The notes under the pieces: model-generated
What the model saw: the letters and a program-made list of their open reading frames with translations, nothing else
Told to the model about the DNA's origin: nothing
Database searches by the model: none
Made by a program: the position numbers and the translations under genes
Part shown: piece after piece, positions 1-6,470 of the stretch
Numbering within the stretch: position 1 is the stretch's first letter
Layout of the letters: every line of letters starts with the position of its first letter
Assembly (NCBI GenBank): GCA_964410065.1
Contig: CAYPFO010000006.1
Span: 1-64,000 of the forward strand
DNA: 64,000 nt
From: Serpens sp964410065
GTDB lineage: Bacteria > Pseudomonadota > Gammaproteobacteria > Pseudomonadales > Pseudomonadaceae
Direction: 5' to 3'

Positions 1-323
1 AGCGCCGCGATGTGATCGTCAAAGGGCTGCACGAAGCCGGCTGGATGGTCGAGAATCCCAAGGCCTCGATGTACATCTGGGCGAAAATTCCCGAGCCTTA
101 CGCACACATGGGTTCGCTGGAATTCGCCAAGAAGCTGCTGTCAGAAGCCAAGGTATCGGTCTCGCCGGGGATCGGCTTTGGTGACTACGGTGACGATCAT
201 GTGCGCTTCGCCCTGATCGAAAACCAGGATCGCATCCGTCAGGCAGTGCGTGGCATCAAGGCCATGTTCCGTGCCGATGGCCTGATCACACCTCCCACCA
301 AGGCGCGCAAAAGCGAGGCCTGA
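1..323 (+). CDS. alaC: alaC, alanine transaminase (3' end only)
   Basis: The window opens inside this gene; the last 106 or so codons are present and end at a TGA. The fragment reads as the C-terminal small domain of a class I/II PLP aminotransferase. It has KGLHEAGW, an SVSPGIGFGDYG segment, and HVRFALIEN, whose Arg is the one that binds the substrate alpha-carboxylate in this fold. The wording matches the AlaC (YfdZ) branch, which interconverts pyruvate and alanine with glutamate as amino donor, more closely than AspC or the aminotransferase regulators. The catalytic Lys and the start lie outside the window. It is followed by a REP pair and is unrelated to the nitrate genes downstream. Confidence 0.88.
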   Translation, partial: RRDVIVKGLHEAGWMVENPKASMYIWAKIPEPYAHMGSLEFAKKLLSEAKVSVSPGIGFGDYGDDHVRFALIENQDRIRQAVRGIKAMFRADGLITPPTKARKSEA

Positions 324-342
324 ACCTCATCCTGCCTGAACT

Positions 343-437
343 ATGGGGCCGGCTTTACGCCGGCCAGCGGAGTATGGCTCAGCGCTTCGGCTCCATCCTC
401 ACTACCTCTACGCCGGGATAAACCCGGCCCCAGAGAT
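343..437. repeat. REP palindrome pair (BIME-like)
   Basis: Two GC-rich palindromic units face each other about 40 bp apart. The first (about 343-372) has the core GGCCGGCTTTACGCCGGCC. The second (about 408-437) has CCGGGATAAACCCGGCC, the inverted version. A close copy of this paired element lies at 52377-52478. Pseudomonas genomes carry many such intergenic units; here the pair sits just behind alaC. Confidence 0.75.
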
Positions 438-612
438 GAGTCGGTAAGCCATCACGTCCAAAAGCGGCCTGAAACTATGGGCCGCTCTCGGCATGCTCCG
501 CCCTGGCGCAAAGCGCTTACGAGCCCGCACAACTAAAAGGCACTGATCTGCCTCCAGCCATCAAGCGAATCGTAACCTACTGTTTTAAATAGCTTTATCA
601 TAAAAGAAAAGC
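438..612. other. Intergenic stretch upstream of the nrtA promoter
   Basis: Together with the flanking repeat, promoter and leader this makes a gene-free gap of about 440 bases. The segment should hold the activator sites for the sigma-54 promoter at 613. I found no clean NtrC palindrome. It becomes A+T rich from about 580, as often seen just upstream of sigma-54 promoters. No open frame here looks like a gene. Confidence 0.4.
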
Positions 613-628
613 TGGCAAGCCCTTTGCT
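613..628 (+). promoter_or_regulatory. sigma-54 promoter of nrtABC
   Basis: The sequence TGGCAAGCCCTTTGCT has GG at 614-615 and GC at 626-627, exactly ten bases apart. That is the -24/-12 signature of RpoN promoters (consensus TGGCAC-N5-TTGCW). The predicted transcript start is near 639, leaving a leader of about 125 nt before nrtA. RpoN with NtrC is the usual driver of nitrate assimilation genes in Pseudomonas; the assignment to NtrC is inference. Confidence 0.72.
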
Positions 629-684
629 TAGCTACTGATAACTTCACGTAGCACGCCAACGGCGGCGGGCTGCGGATCGCGAAC

Positions 685-738
685 AACGGCGTTCGTCAGA
701 CTGACCTCATCGAGGATCCGTCTGGTGCGCCGTTTTTT
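685..738 (+). terminator. Leader terminator (attenuator) before nrtA
   Basis: AACGGCG (685-691) pairs with CGCCGTT (728-734), and inside it CAGAC (697-701) pairs with GTCTG (720-724). The hairpin runs straight into six T. It lies between the sigma-54 promoter and the nrtA start at 765, so it would stop transcription unless overridden. Nitrate and nitrite operons of related bacteria use ANTAR proteins (NasR, NasT) to prevent such leader termination. I could not draw a convincing ANTAR two-hairpin target here, so the antitermination role is inferred from position and from the parallel structure before nirB. Confidence 0.65.
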
Positions 739-764
739 ATTGCCTCGAAAAAAGGAACCATCCG

Positions 765-2036
765 ATGAGCGAGCGTGATTCAACCACTCCGCAGGACAAC
801 AACCGTCGCCACTTTCTCAAGCAGTCCATTGCCCTTGCCGGGGTCACCGGTCTGAGCCTCGCAGCGCCCGGCTTCCTGCGCAGCATCGCCTGGGCTGCCG
901 GCTCGGATGCGCCGGAGAAGACTGACCTGAAGATTGGCTTCATCCCCCTCACCGATTGCGCGTCGGTGGTGGTCGCGGCCACCCAAGGTTTCGGCAGCAA
1001 GTACGGACTGAATATTGTTCCGAGCAAGGAAGCCTCCTGGGCCGGCGTCCGCGACAAGCTCAACACCGGCGAACTGGATGCCGCCCACGTGTTGTACGGG
1101 ATGATGTACGGCGCCCAACTGGGCGTGGCCGGTCCGCAAAGGGATATGGCCGTGCTCATGGGCCTGAACCAGAACGGCCAGGCCATCACCCTCTCCAAGC
1201 AACTGCGCGACGCCGGGGTGACCACCGGCGAGCAACTGGCCGCCCATGTCAAACAGTCCTCCACGCCACTGACCTTCGCCCAGACCTTCCCCACCGGCAC
1301 GCACGCCATGTGGCTGTACTACTGGCTCGCCGCCCACGGCATCAATCCGCTGAGCGACGTGAAAACCATCACCGTGCCACCGCCGCAGATGGTGGCCAAC
1401 ATGCGCGTCGGCAACATGGACGGCTTCTGTGTCGGCGAGCCGTGGGGCGCGCGGGCCATTTTCGACAAGATCGGCTTTACCGCAACCACCACCCAGCAGA
1501 TCTGGCCGGACCACCCGGAGAAGGTGCTCGGCACCACCCGCGCCTTTATCGAGCAGTACCCCAATACCGCCCGCGCCCTGATCATGGCCTTGCTGGAAGC
1601 CAGCCAGTTCATCGATGCCAGCGCGGAAAACCGCAAGAGCACCGCCAGGCTGATCGCCGGCAAGGCGTATGTGAACGCGCCGGTGGAGGTGATCGAGCAA
1701 CGCTTCCTCGGCCATTACGAGGATGGCTTAGGCAAGAGCTGGCACGATCCGCACGCCATGGCCTTCTGCCGGGAAGGCAGCGTTAACTTCCCCTATCACT
1801 CGGACGGCATGTGGTTCCTCACCCAGTTCCGCCGCTGGGGCCTGATCAAGGAGGAGCCGGACTACGCTGCCGTGGCCGCAGGCATCAACCAGACCGCGCT
1901 GTACCGCGAGGCGGCCAGCGCGCTCAACCTGCCAGTGCCACAAAGCGTGATGCGCAGCAGCACCCTGTTCGATGGCCAGGTCTGGGATGGCAGCAACCCC
2001 GCGGCCTATCTCCAGTCGTTTGCCATCAAAGCCTGA
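765..2036 (+). CDS. nrtA: Nitrate ABC transporter substrate-binding protein, NrtA type
   Basis: A 423-residue periplasmic binding protein of the NrtA/CmpA family that captures nitrate for the NrtBC pump. The N-terminus carries a twin-arginine signal (RRHFLKQ at about 15-21, a hydrophobic stretch, then AWAAG), so it is probably exported folded by Tat. The mature part begins with KIGFIPLTDCA and contains the family segments FAQTFPTGTHAMWLYYWL and NMDGFCVGEPWGA. The start at 765 follows AAAGGAACC. It is first in an operon with the permease (15 bp gap) and ATPase. The cytoplasmic sensor NasS is related but lacks an export signal, so this copy is the transporter subunit. Nitrite or cyanate could also be carried. 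Confidence 0.9.
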   Translation: MSERDSTTPQDNNRRHFLKQSIALAGVTGLSLAAPGFLRSIAWAAGSDAPEKTDLKIGFIPLTDCASVVVAATQGFGSKYGLNIVPSKEASWAGVRDKLNTGELDAAHVLYGMMYGAQLGVAGPQRDMAVLMGLNQNGQAITLSKQLRDAGVTTGEQLAAHVKQSSTPLTFAQTFPTGTHAMWLYYWLAAHGINPLSDVKTITVPPPQMVANMRVGNMDGFCVGEPWGARAIFDKIGFTATTTQQIWPDHPEKVLGTTRAFIEQYPNTARALIMALLEASQFIDASAENRKSTARLIAGKAYVNAPVEVIEQRFLGHYEDGLGKSWHDPHAMAFCREGSVNFPYHSDGMWFLTQFRRWGLIKEEPDYAAVAAGINQTALYREAASALNLPVPQSVMRSSTLFDGQVWDGSNPAAYLQSFAIKA

Positions 2037-2051
2037 CCCAGGAGAGTCACC

Positions 2052-2888
2052 ATGAATGCTTCCGTGACGCCACCACTCACCACGCCCAACGCTCAGTTGC
2101 CGGCAAAGCGAGCCAGCGTGCTGCGCCCGGCACTCAAGGCCTGCGTGCCGCCCTTGCTGGGGATTGCGCTGTTTCTGTTCGTCTGGTCACTGATTGCGGC
2201 GAAAAGCGCAGGGCTTCCAGGGCCGCTGAGCACCGGTCAGGCCGCACTGGTGCTCTTCGCCGATCCTTTCTACGACAACGGCCCCAACGACATGGGCATC
2301 GGTTGGAACATCCTCAACTCGCTGGGCCGGGTTGGGGTCGGTTTTGGTCTCGCAGCGCTGGTCGGCATTCCGCTGGGCTTCGCGATTGGCCGCTTCGCTT
2401 TCCTGGCCAGCATGCTGTCGCCGATCATCAGCCTCCTGCGCCCGGTCTCGCCGCTGGTCTGGCTGCCGATCGGGCTGCTGGTGTTTGAGGCTGCAGGGCC
2501 GGCGTCCATCTGGGTGATTTTCATCAGTGCAATCTGGCCGATCATCCTCAACACCGCCGCCGGCGTGGCCAGCGTGCCGCAGGATTACCTTAACGTCGCA
2601 CGGGTGCTCAAGCTCTCCGAGTTCAAGGTGCTTACTCGCATCCTGTTCCCCGCCGTCTTGCCGCACCTGATGACCGGCATCCGCCTGGCCATTGGTGTCG
2701 CCTGGCTGGTGATCGTCGCGGCGGAAATGCTCACCGGCGGTATCGGTCTGGGCTTCTGGGTGTGGGACGAATGGAACAACCTCAACGTGGAACACATCCT
2801 CATCGCCATCATCATCGTTGGCCTGGTCGGCCTGATGCTGGAGCAAGGCCTGGTCTGGGTGGCCAAGCGTTTCGACTACGCCAGCTGA
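2052..2888 (+). CDS. nrtB: Nitrate ABC transporter permease, NrtB type
   Basis: A 278-residue inner-membrane permease of the binding-protein-dependent transport family (NrtB/SsuC/TauC group). After a polar N-terminus it has a first membrane helix at about 37-55 and several further helices. The cytoplasmic EAA-type loop is around VARVLKLSEFKVLTRILFPA, the surface that docks onto the ATPase. The start follows AGGAGAG with good spacing, 15 bp after nrtA. Its place between the binding protein and the ATPase gives the nitrate assignment; by itself the family would be only a taurine/nitrate/sulfonate-type permease. Confidence 0.88.
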   Translation: MNASVTPPLTTPNAQLPAKRASVLRPALKACVPPLLGIALFLFVWSLIAAKSAGLPGPLSTGQAALVLFADPFYDNGPNDMGIGWNILNSLGRVGVGFGLAALVGIPLGFAIGRFAFLASMLSPIISLLRPVSPLVWLPIGLLVFEAAGPASIWVIFISAIWPIILNTAAGVASVPQDYLNVARVLKLSEFKVLTRILFPAVLPHLMTGIRLAIGVAWLVIVAAEMLTGGIGLGFWVWDEWNNLNVEHILIAIIIVGLVGLMLEQGLVWVAKRFDYAS

Positions 2889-2973
2889 GTATTCAGCCGC
2901 ATCTGGCGATCCGCTGCGGCGGGTCGTCAGCGATGAAGCGCGAACCACCTTAGGTTTCTTATGGAGAATTCTG

Positions 2974-3917
2974 ATGGATAAATTCGTTGAACTGACCCAG
3001 GTCAGCAAACACTTCGATACCAAGAAGGGCCGTTTCCAGGCCTTGGCCAATGTCAATCTGAGCATTGCCAAAGGTGAGTTCGTCTCGCTGATTGGCCACT
3101 CCGGTTGTGGCAAGTCCACCGTCCTCAACCTGATTGCCGGCCTGCTGGACACCAGCGAAGGCGGCCTGATCTGCAACGGCCGAGAAATCGACGGGCCAGG
3201 GCCGGAGCGTGGCGTGGTGTTTCAGAACCACAGCCTGCTGCCGTGGATGACCTGCTTTGCCAACGTCTACCTGGCGGTGGAAAAAGTGTTCGCCCAGGAA
3301 AGCAAAGCCCAGCGCGCCGCACGCACCGAAGCGGCGTTGCACATGGTCGGCCTGGATCATGCCCTGCACAAATNNNNNNNNNNNNNNNNNNNNNNNNNNN
3401 NNNNNNNNNNNNNNNNNNNNNNNNNNNNNNNNNNNNNNNNNNNNNNNNNNNNNNNNNNNNNNNNNNNNNNNNNGCACGCACCGAAGCGGCGTTGCACATG
3501 GTCGGCCTGGATCATGCCCTGCACAAATACCCCAGCGAGATCTCCGGCGGCATGAAACAGCGCGTCGGCATCGCCCGCGCACTGGCCATGGAACCCAAGG
3601 TGCTGCTTATGGATGAGCCGTTCGGCGCGTTGGACGCCCTGACCCGCGCCCACCTGCAGGATGAGCTGCTGCGCATCGTTACCGCCACCCGCAGCACGGT
3701 GGTGATGGTGACCCATGACGTTGACGAGGCAGTGCTGCTCTCCGACCGTATCGTGATGATGAGCAACGGCCCGGCCGCCACAATCGGCGACATCGTCACG
3801 GTCGAGCTGGCGCGACCGCGGAACCGTCTGGCACTGGCCAACGATACCCAGTACCACCGCTACCGCAGCGCGGTGCTGGAATTCCTCTATCAGCGCCAGC
3901 AGCGACCGGCAGCGTGA
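2974..3917 (+). CDS. nrtC: Nitrate ABC transporter ATP-binding protein (split by N gap)
   Basis: ATPase of the nitrate transporter. The first part has Walker A GHSGCGKST (residues 41-49) and the Q-loop VVFQNHSLLPWM. After the gap come the signature SGGMKQR, Walker B VLLMDEP and the His switch VTHDVDEA. The frame differs on the two sides of the 100-N gap. However, bases 3319-3373 recur exactly at 3474-3528; deleting one copy plus the Ns (155 bases) rejoins the frames and gives a normal 262-residue protein. I therefore treat it as one intact gene broken only by assembly. It is a single-domain ATPase (cyanobacterial NrtD or SsuB size) and lacks the extra NrtA-like domain of cyanobacterial NrtC. 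Confidence 0.85.
3319..3528. other. Assembly gap with 55-bp duplicated flanks
   Basis: A run of exactly 100 N (3374-3473) is flanked by the same 55 bases on both sides (3319-3373 and 3474-3528). An exact repeat ending at one contig edge and starting at the other is what remains when two contigs sharing a k-mer-sized overlap are scaffolded without being merged. The true sequence most likely contains the 55 bases once and no gap. Confidence 0.93.
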
Positions 3918-3932
3918 TTGCCACGCTGTTCT

Positions 3933-3958
3933 GGGCCTGCTGAAAACAGGCCCGTTTT
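3933..3958 (+). terminator. Terminator after nrtC
   Basis: GGGCCTG (3933-3939) pairs with CAGGCCC (3947-3953) across a seven-base loop and is followed by GTTTT. It lies 15 bp after the nrtC stop and separates the transporter operon from the sulfatase gene. The rest of the gap to 4171 shows nothing I recognise. Confidence 0.7.
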
Positions 3959-4171
3959 CCTCTCAAGAAAACGCTTCCCCCGCCGATTTATCCCTCCACG
4001 CAGACAGGAAACAGTGCACCTGTGTCAAGCAAGCCGTGCGAGTTTCTGACCTGCCACCTCAGCGCAATCAGCATTCGATCACAGAGCCTCGCTCCTGCCT
4101 GCCTTTGAATGCCGTAAAAAGCGCTCTTGCCAACTTGTCGGGAGCATGGCTCTCGAGACACAGGAATTCTC

Positions 4172-6019
4172 ATGCATCGCCCCATCCCCTATCGTCTGCG
4201 TGCCGATACCCTGTTTTGGGTGCTGAGCTGGTTAGCGCTGGCAGTACACCTGACTACTTTTTTCGAAGCCTCGTCCACGCCTGGCTTGATGTTTTATCAG
4301 TGCGTACTGATCGGCACCTACGCACTGATGTTCCTTGCCCCCTCGTGGTTGCTGGGCCGCCTGAGCCGCTGGTTGCCCCGCGGCGGGCAATTCACAGTGC
4401 AGATCCTGATGACAACGTTGGTACAGCTGTTGGTCTATACCGATGGCCTGCTATGGACCCTGTACGGCTTCCATCTAAACGGCTTCGTCTGGAACATCAT
4501 TACCACGCCAGGTGGTATCGCCGCGCTGGGCTCTTCGGAGTCCAGCTATTTCGGCTTCGCCATGATTGGCTTCGGCTTTCTCCTCAGCCAGACAGTATTG
4601 CGCCTGCTGGCCAGCGCCGTGCTCCGTTTCGCTCCCCGCCTGCGCCTGCCGCGCATGACCTGGGTGTTGTCGCTGTTCTTCATCATGACCTTGGGTGATC
4701 GATTCAGTTATGCCGTGAGCCAGTTCTATGGCTACACCCCGTTGCTGGAAACGGCACAACGCGTACCCTTCTATCAGCCGCTGACCATGAGCCGATTCCT
4801 GGATGAAACGCTGGGGCTGGACCGCCCACAAAGCCTCGAAGTCGAAAACGCCACCCTCAAGGGCCAGTTGGCCTACCCGCAGGCACCTCTGCACATCCAG
4901 CCGCCGGAAAAACCACTGAACCTGGTCTGGCTGGTGTCCGAGTCCTGGCGTGCCGACACCCTCAATGCCCATGTCATGCCCCAAACGACGGCCTTCTCCG
5001 AACACGCGCTGCGCTATCAGAACCACTTTTCCGGCGGCAACGGCACACGCATGGGGCTGTTCAGTCAGTTCTACGGTCTGCCGGCCAACCTCTGGTTCCC
5101 GGTGCTCAATGCGCGCATTGGTAGCCCGGTGATCGATGTGCTGCAGCAACAGGACTATCAGATCCGTCTGTTCACCAGCGCCAAGTTCACCTATCCGGAA
5201 TTCGACAAGACCCTGTTTGTCCGCGTCCCACCGGAGCAGATGCAAGCGTTCGACAGCGCCCCCACCTGGCAGCGCGATCGCAAGAACATTGGCGACCTGT
5301 TGGACTTCATCGACCAGCGCGACCCGAACAAACCGTTCATGACGTTCATGTTCTTCGAGTCGCCCCACGCCAATTACAATTTCCCGCCGGAGTCCGTGAT
5401 CGAACCGGATTACCTGCCGGACTTCAGCTACGCCAGCATGGACCTTGAGCGTGATATCGAAGGCATCCGCAAGCGCTACCTGAACGCCGTGCATCACTTG
5501 GACGGCCAGATCGCCCGGGTACTCGACCACCTGAAGGCCAAGGACCTGATGAACGACACGCTGATCGTGATCACCGGCGACCATGGCGAAGAATTCATGG
5601 AGCACGGCCGCTGGGGCCACAATTCCACCTTCTCCGATGAGCAGATCCGCGTACCGATGGTGCTCTGGGTCCCCGGTCGGGAAGCCCGTGAAGAAAGCCT
5701 GCGCACCAGCCATGTCGACCTGTTGCCGACCCTGCTGCCACTGCTCGGCGTGCAGAATCCGGGTCGCGATTACAGCATCGGCCACAGCCTGTTCGAACCC
5801 AAGGCCAACCGTACGCTGATTGCCGGTGACTGGGATCGTCTGGCCTTCATCGATGAACACCACAAGGTCGTGGTGCCCTTCGCCAATGGCAACTTCACCG
5901 CGCTGCAGGCCAGCCAGGCCGACGACAATGTGTTACCCAATCCGATGCAGGTCGTGCAGCAGCTCTTGCCGGTGATCCGCACCGAACTGCAAGGCTTCCG
6001 CCGCTTCATGGCGCACTGA
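4172..6019 (+). CDS. YejM/PbgA-like membrane sulfatase-fold protein (DUF3413 type)
   Basis: A 615-residue inner-membrane protein. Five membrane helices fill roughly residues 10-190, the DUF3413 layout of YejM (PbgA/LapC). A periplasmic alkaline-phosphatase/sulfatase-fold domain begins near residue 248 at NLVWLVSESWRADTLN and includes GDHGEEFMEHGRWGHNS, the metal-site region of the superfamily. In enterobacteria YejM senses lipid A precursors and restrains LpxC turnover; whether this homologue does so or is an active hydrolase or transferase cannot be told. The start at 4172 is chosen for CAGGAATTCTC just upstream; an in-frame upstream start at 4127 has no ribosome site. It sits alone between the nitrate transporter and nitrite reductase genes, which is not an obvious functional match. 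Confidence 0.8.
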   Translation: MHRPIPYRLRADTLFWVLSWLALAVHLTTFFEASSTPGLMFYQCVLIGTYALMFLAPSWLLGRLSRWLPRGGQFTVQILMTTLVQLLVYTDGLLWTLYGFHLNGFVWNIITTPGGIAALGSSESSYFGFAMIGFGFLLSQTVLRLLASAVLRFAPRLRLPRMTWVLSLFFIMTLGDRFSYAVSQFYGYTPLLETAQRVPFYQPLTMSRFLDETLGLDRPQSLEVENATLKGQLAYPQAPLHIQPPEKPLNLVWLVSESWRADTLNAHVMPQTTAFSEHALRYQNHFSGGNGTRMGLFSQFYGLPANLWFPVLNARIGSPVIDVLQQQDYQIRLFTSAKFTYPEFDKTLFVRVPPEQMQAFDSAPTWQRDRKNIGDLLDFIDQRDPNKPFMTFMFFESPHANYNFPPESVIEPDYLPDFSYASMDLERDIEGIRKRYLNAVHHLDGQIARVLDHLKAKDLMNDTLIVITGDHGEEFMEHGRWGHNSTFSDEQIRVPMVLWVPGREAREESLRTSHVDLLPTLLPLLGVQNPGRDYSIGHSLFEPKANRTLIAGDWDRLAFIDEHHKVVVPFANGNFTALQASQADDNVLPNPMQVVQQLLPVIRTELQGFRRFMAH

Positions 6020-6036
6020 GCCTGCCGGGCAGCGCC

Positions 6037-6100
6037 GCGTAGGATGCGTTGAGCGGAGCGATACCCATTGAGCTATTCGATAGCGATGGGTATCGGCACG
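6037..6100. repeat. Intergenic inverted repeat with GATACCCAT arms
   Basis: GATACCCAT (6060-6068) is repeated inverted as ATGGGTATC (6086-6094), with a GTAGGATGCGTTGAGCGGAG lead-in. The lead-in resembles a dispersed Pseudomonas repeat that reads GTAGGATGGGT-GAGCG-AGCGA-ACCCAT. It lies directly behind the sulfatase stop and could act as a 3' hairpin. Confidence 0.55.
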
Positions 6101-6302
6101 CTTCCGGCAAGTAAGTCCCAACGGCCTGCTCGCGCCTCAAACCCTCTACGGCATCTATCCTGCGATTGGCGTGCTAGAGCATTCCCCCGTTTTACCTGAG
6201 CGCACCAACTGCGAGCAGTCCGCACCATCACTGCACAGCTCAAGCGCCCTGCCGAACCCCGTACGTGCCTCAAAGCCCCGGTATCTCGGCCGCTTGGCCA
6301 CT

Positions 6303-6318
6303 TGGCACAACACCTGCT
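6303..6318 (+). promoter_or_regulatory. sigma-54 promoter of nirB
   Basis: TGGCACAACACCTGCT has GG at 6304-6305 and GC at 6316-6317, a perfect GG-N10-GC spacing with the full TGGCAC half. The predicted start is near 6329, so the nirB leader is about 140 nt. About 70 bp upstream, CGCACCATCACTGCAC (6221-6236) has a GCACCA half-site of the NtrC type and is a weak candidate activator site. The remaining bases from 6101 to 6302 show no gene. Confidence 0.75.
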
Positions 6319-6368
6319 TTATCCGCACTGAACAGACATCGCGCTCGGCCCTCAATGACGACAGCCAG

Positions 6369-6440
6369 CGCTTCCCGATGAAGCGGGAACAGGACAAAGG
6401 CGTCCTCGCCGGGTAACCGGCGGGACGCCTTTTTTGTTTT
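6369..6440 (+). terminator. Leader hairpin and terminator (attenuator) before nirB
   Basis: A first stem CGCTTC/GAAGCG (6369-6385, five-base loop) is followed by a near-perfect 15-bp stem. That stem is AAGGCGTCCTCGCCGG (6397-6412) against CCGGCGGGACGCCTT (6417-6431) with a GTAA loop, and it ends in a run of T. It ends about 30 bp before the nirB start, well downstream of the promoter, so full-length mRNA requires readthrough. Known family parallel: ANTAR antitermination by NasR in Klebsiella and NasT in Azotobacter and Pseudomonas. The regulator gene itself is not in the window. Confidence 0.78.
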
Positions 6441-6470
6441 TGGCTTTGGCCTCCGTGACGGAGAAGCAGG

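Noticed and set aside
2187..3176. 329-codon minus frame across nrtB and nrtC
   Set aside because: Spans two genes of the other strand and has a low-complexity Asp/His/Gln-rich translation.
3257..3616. Open frames running through the N block
   Set aside because: They exist only because undefined codons are not stops; the gap is an assembly artefact.
4475..5863. 462-codon minus frame opposite the sulfatase-fold gene
   Set aside because: No recognisable domain; the + strand protein has clear membrane and sulfatase motifs.
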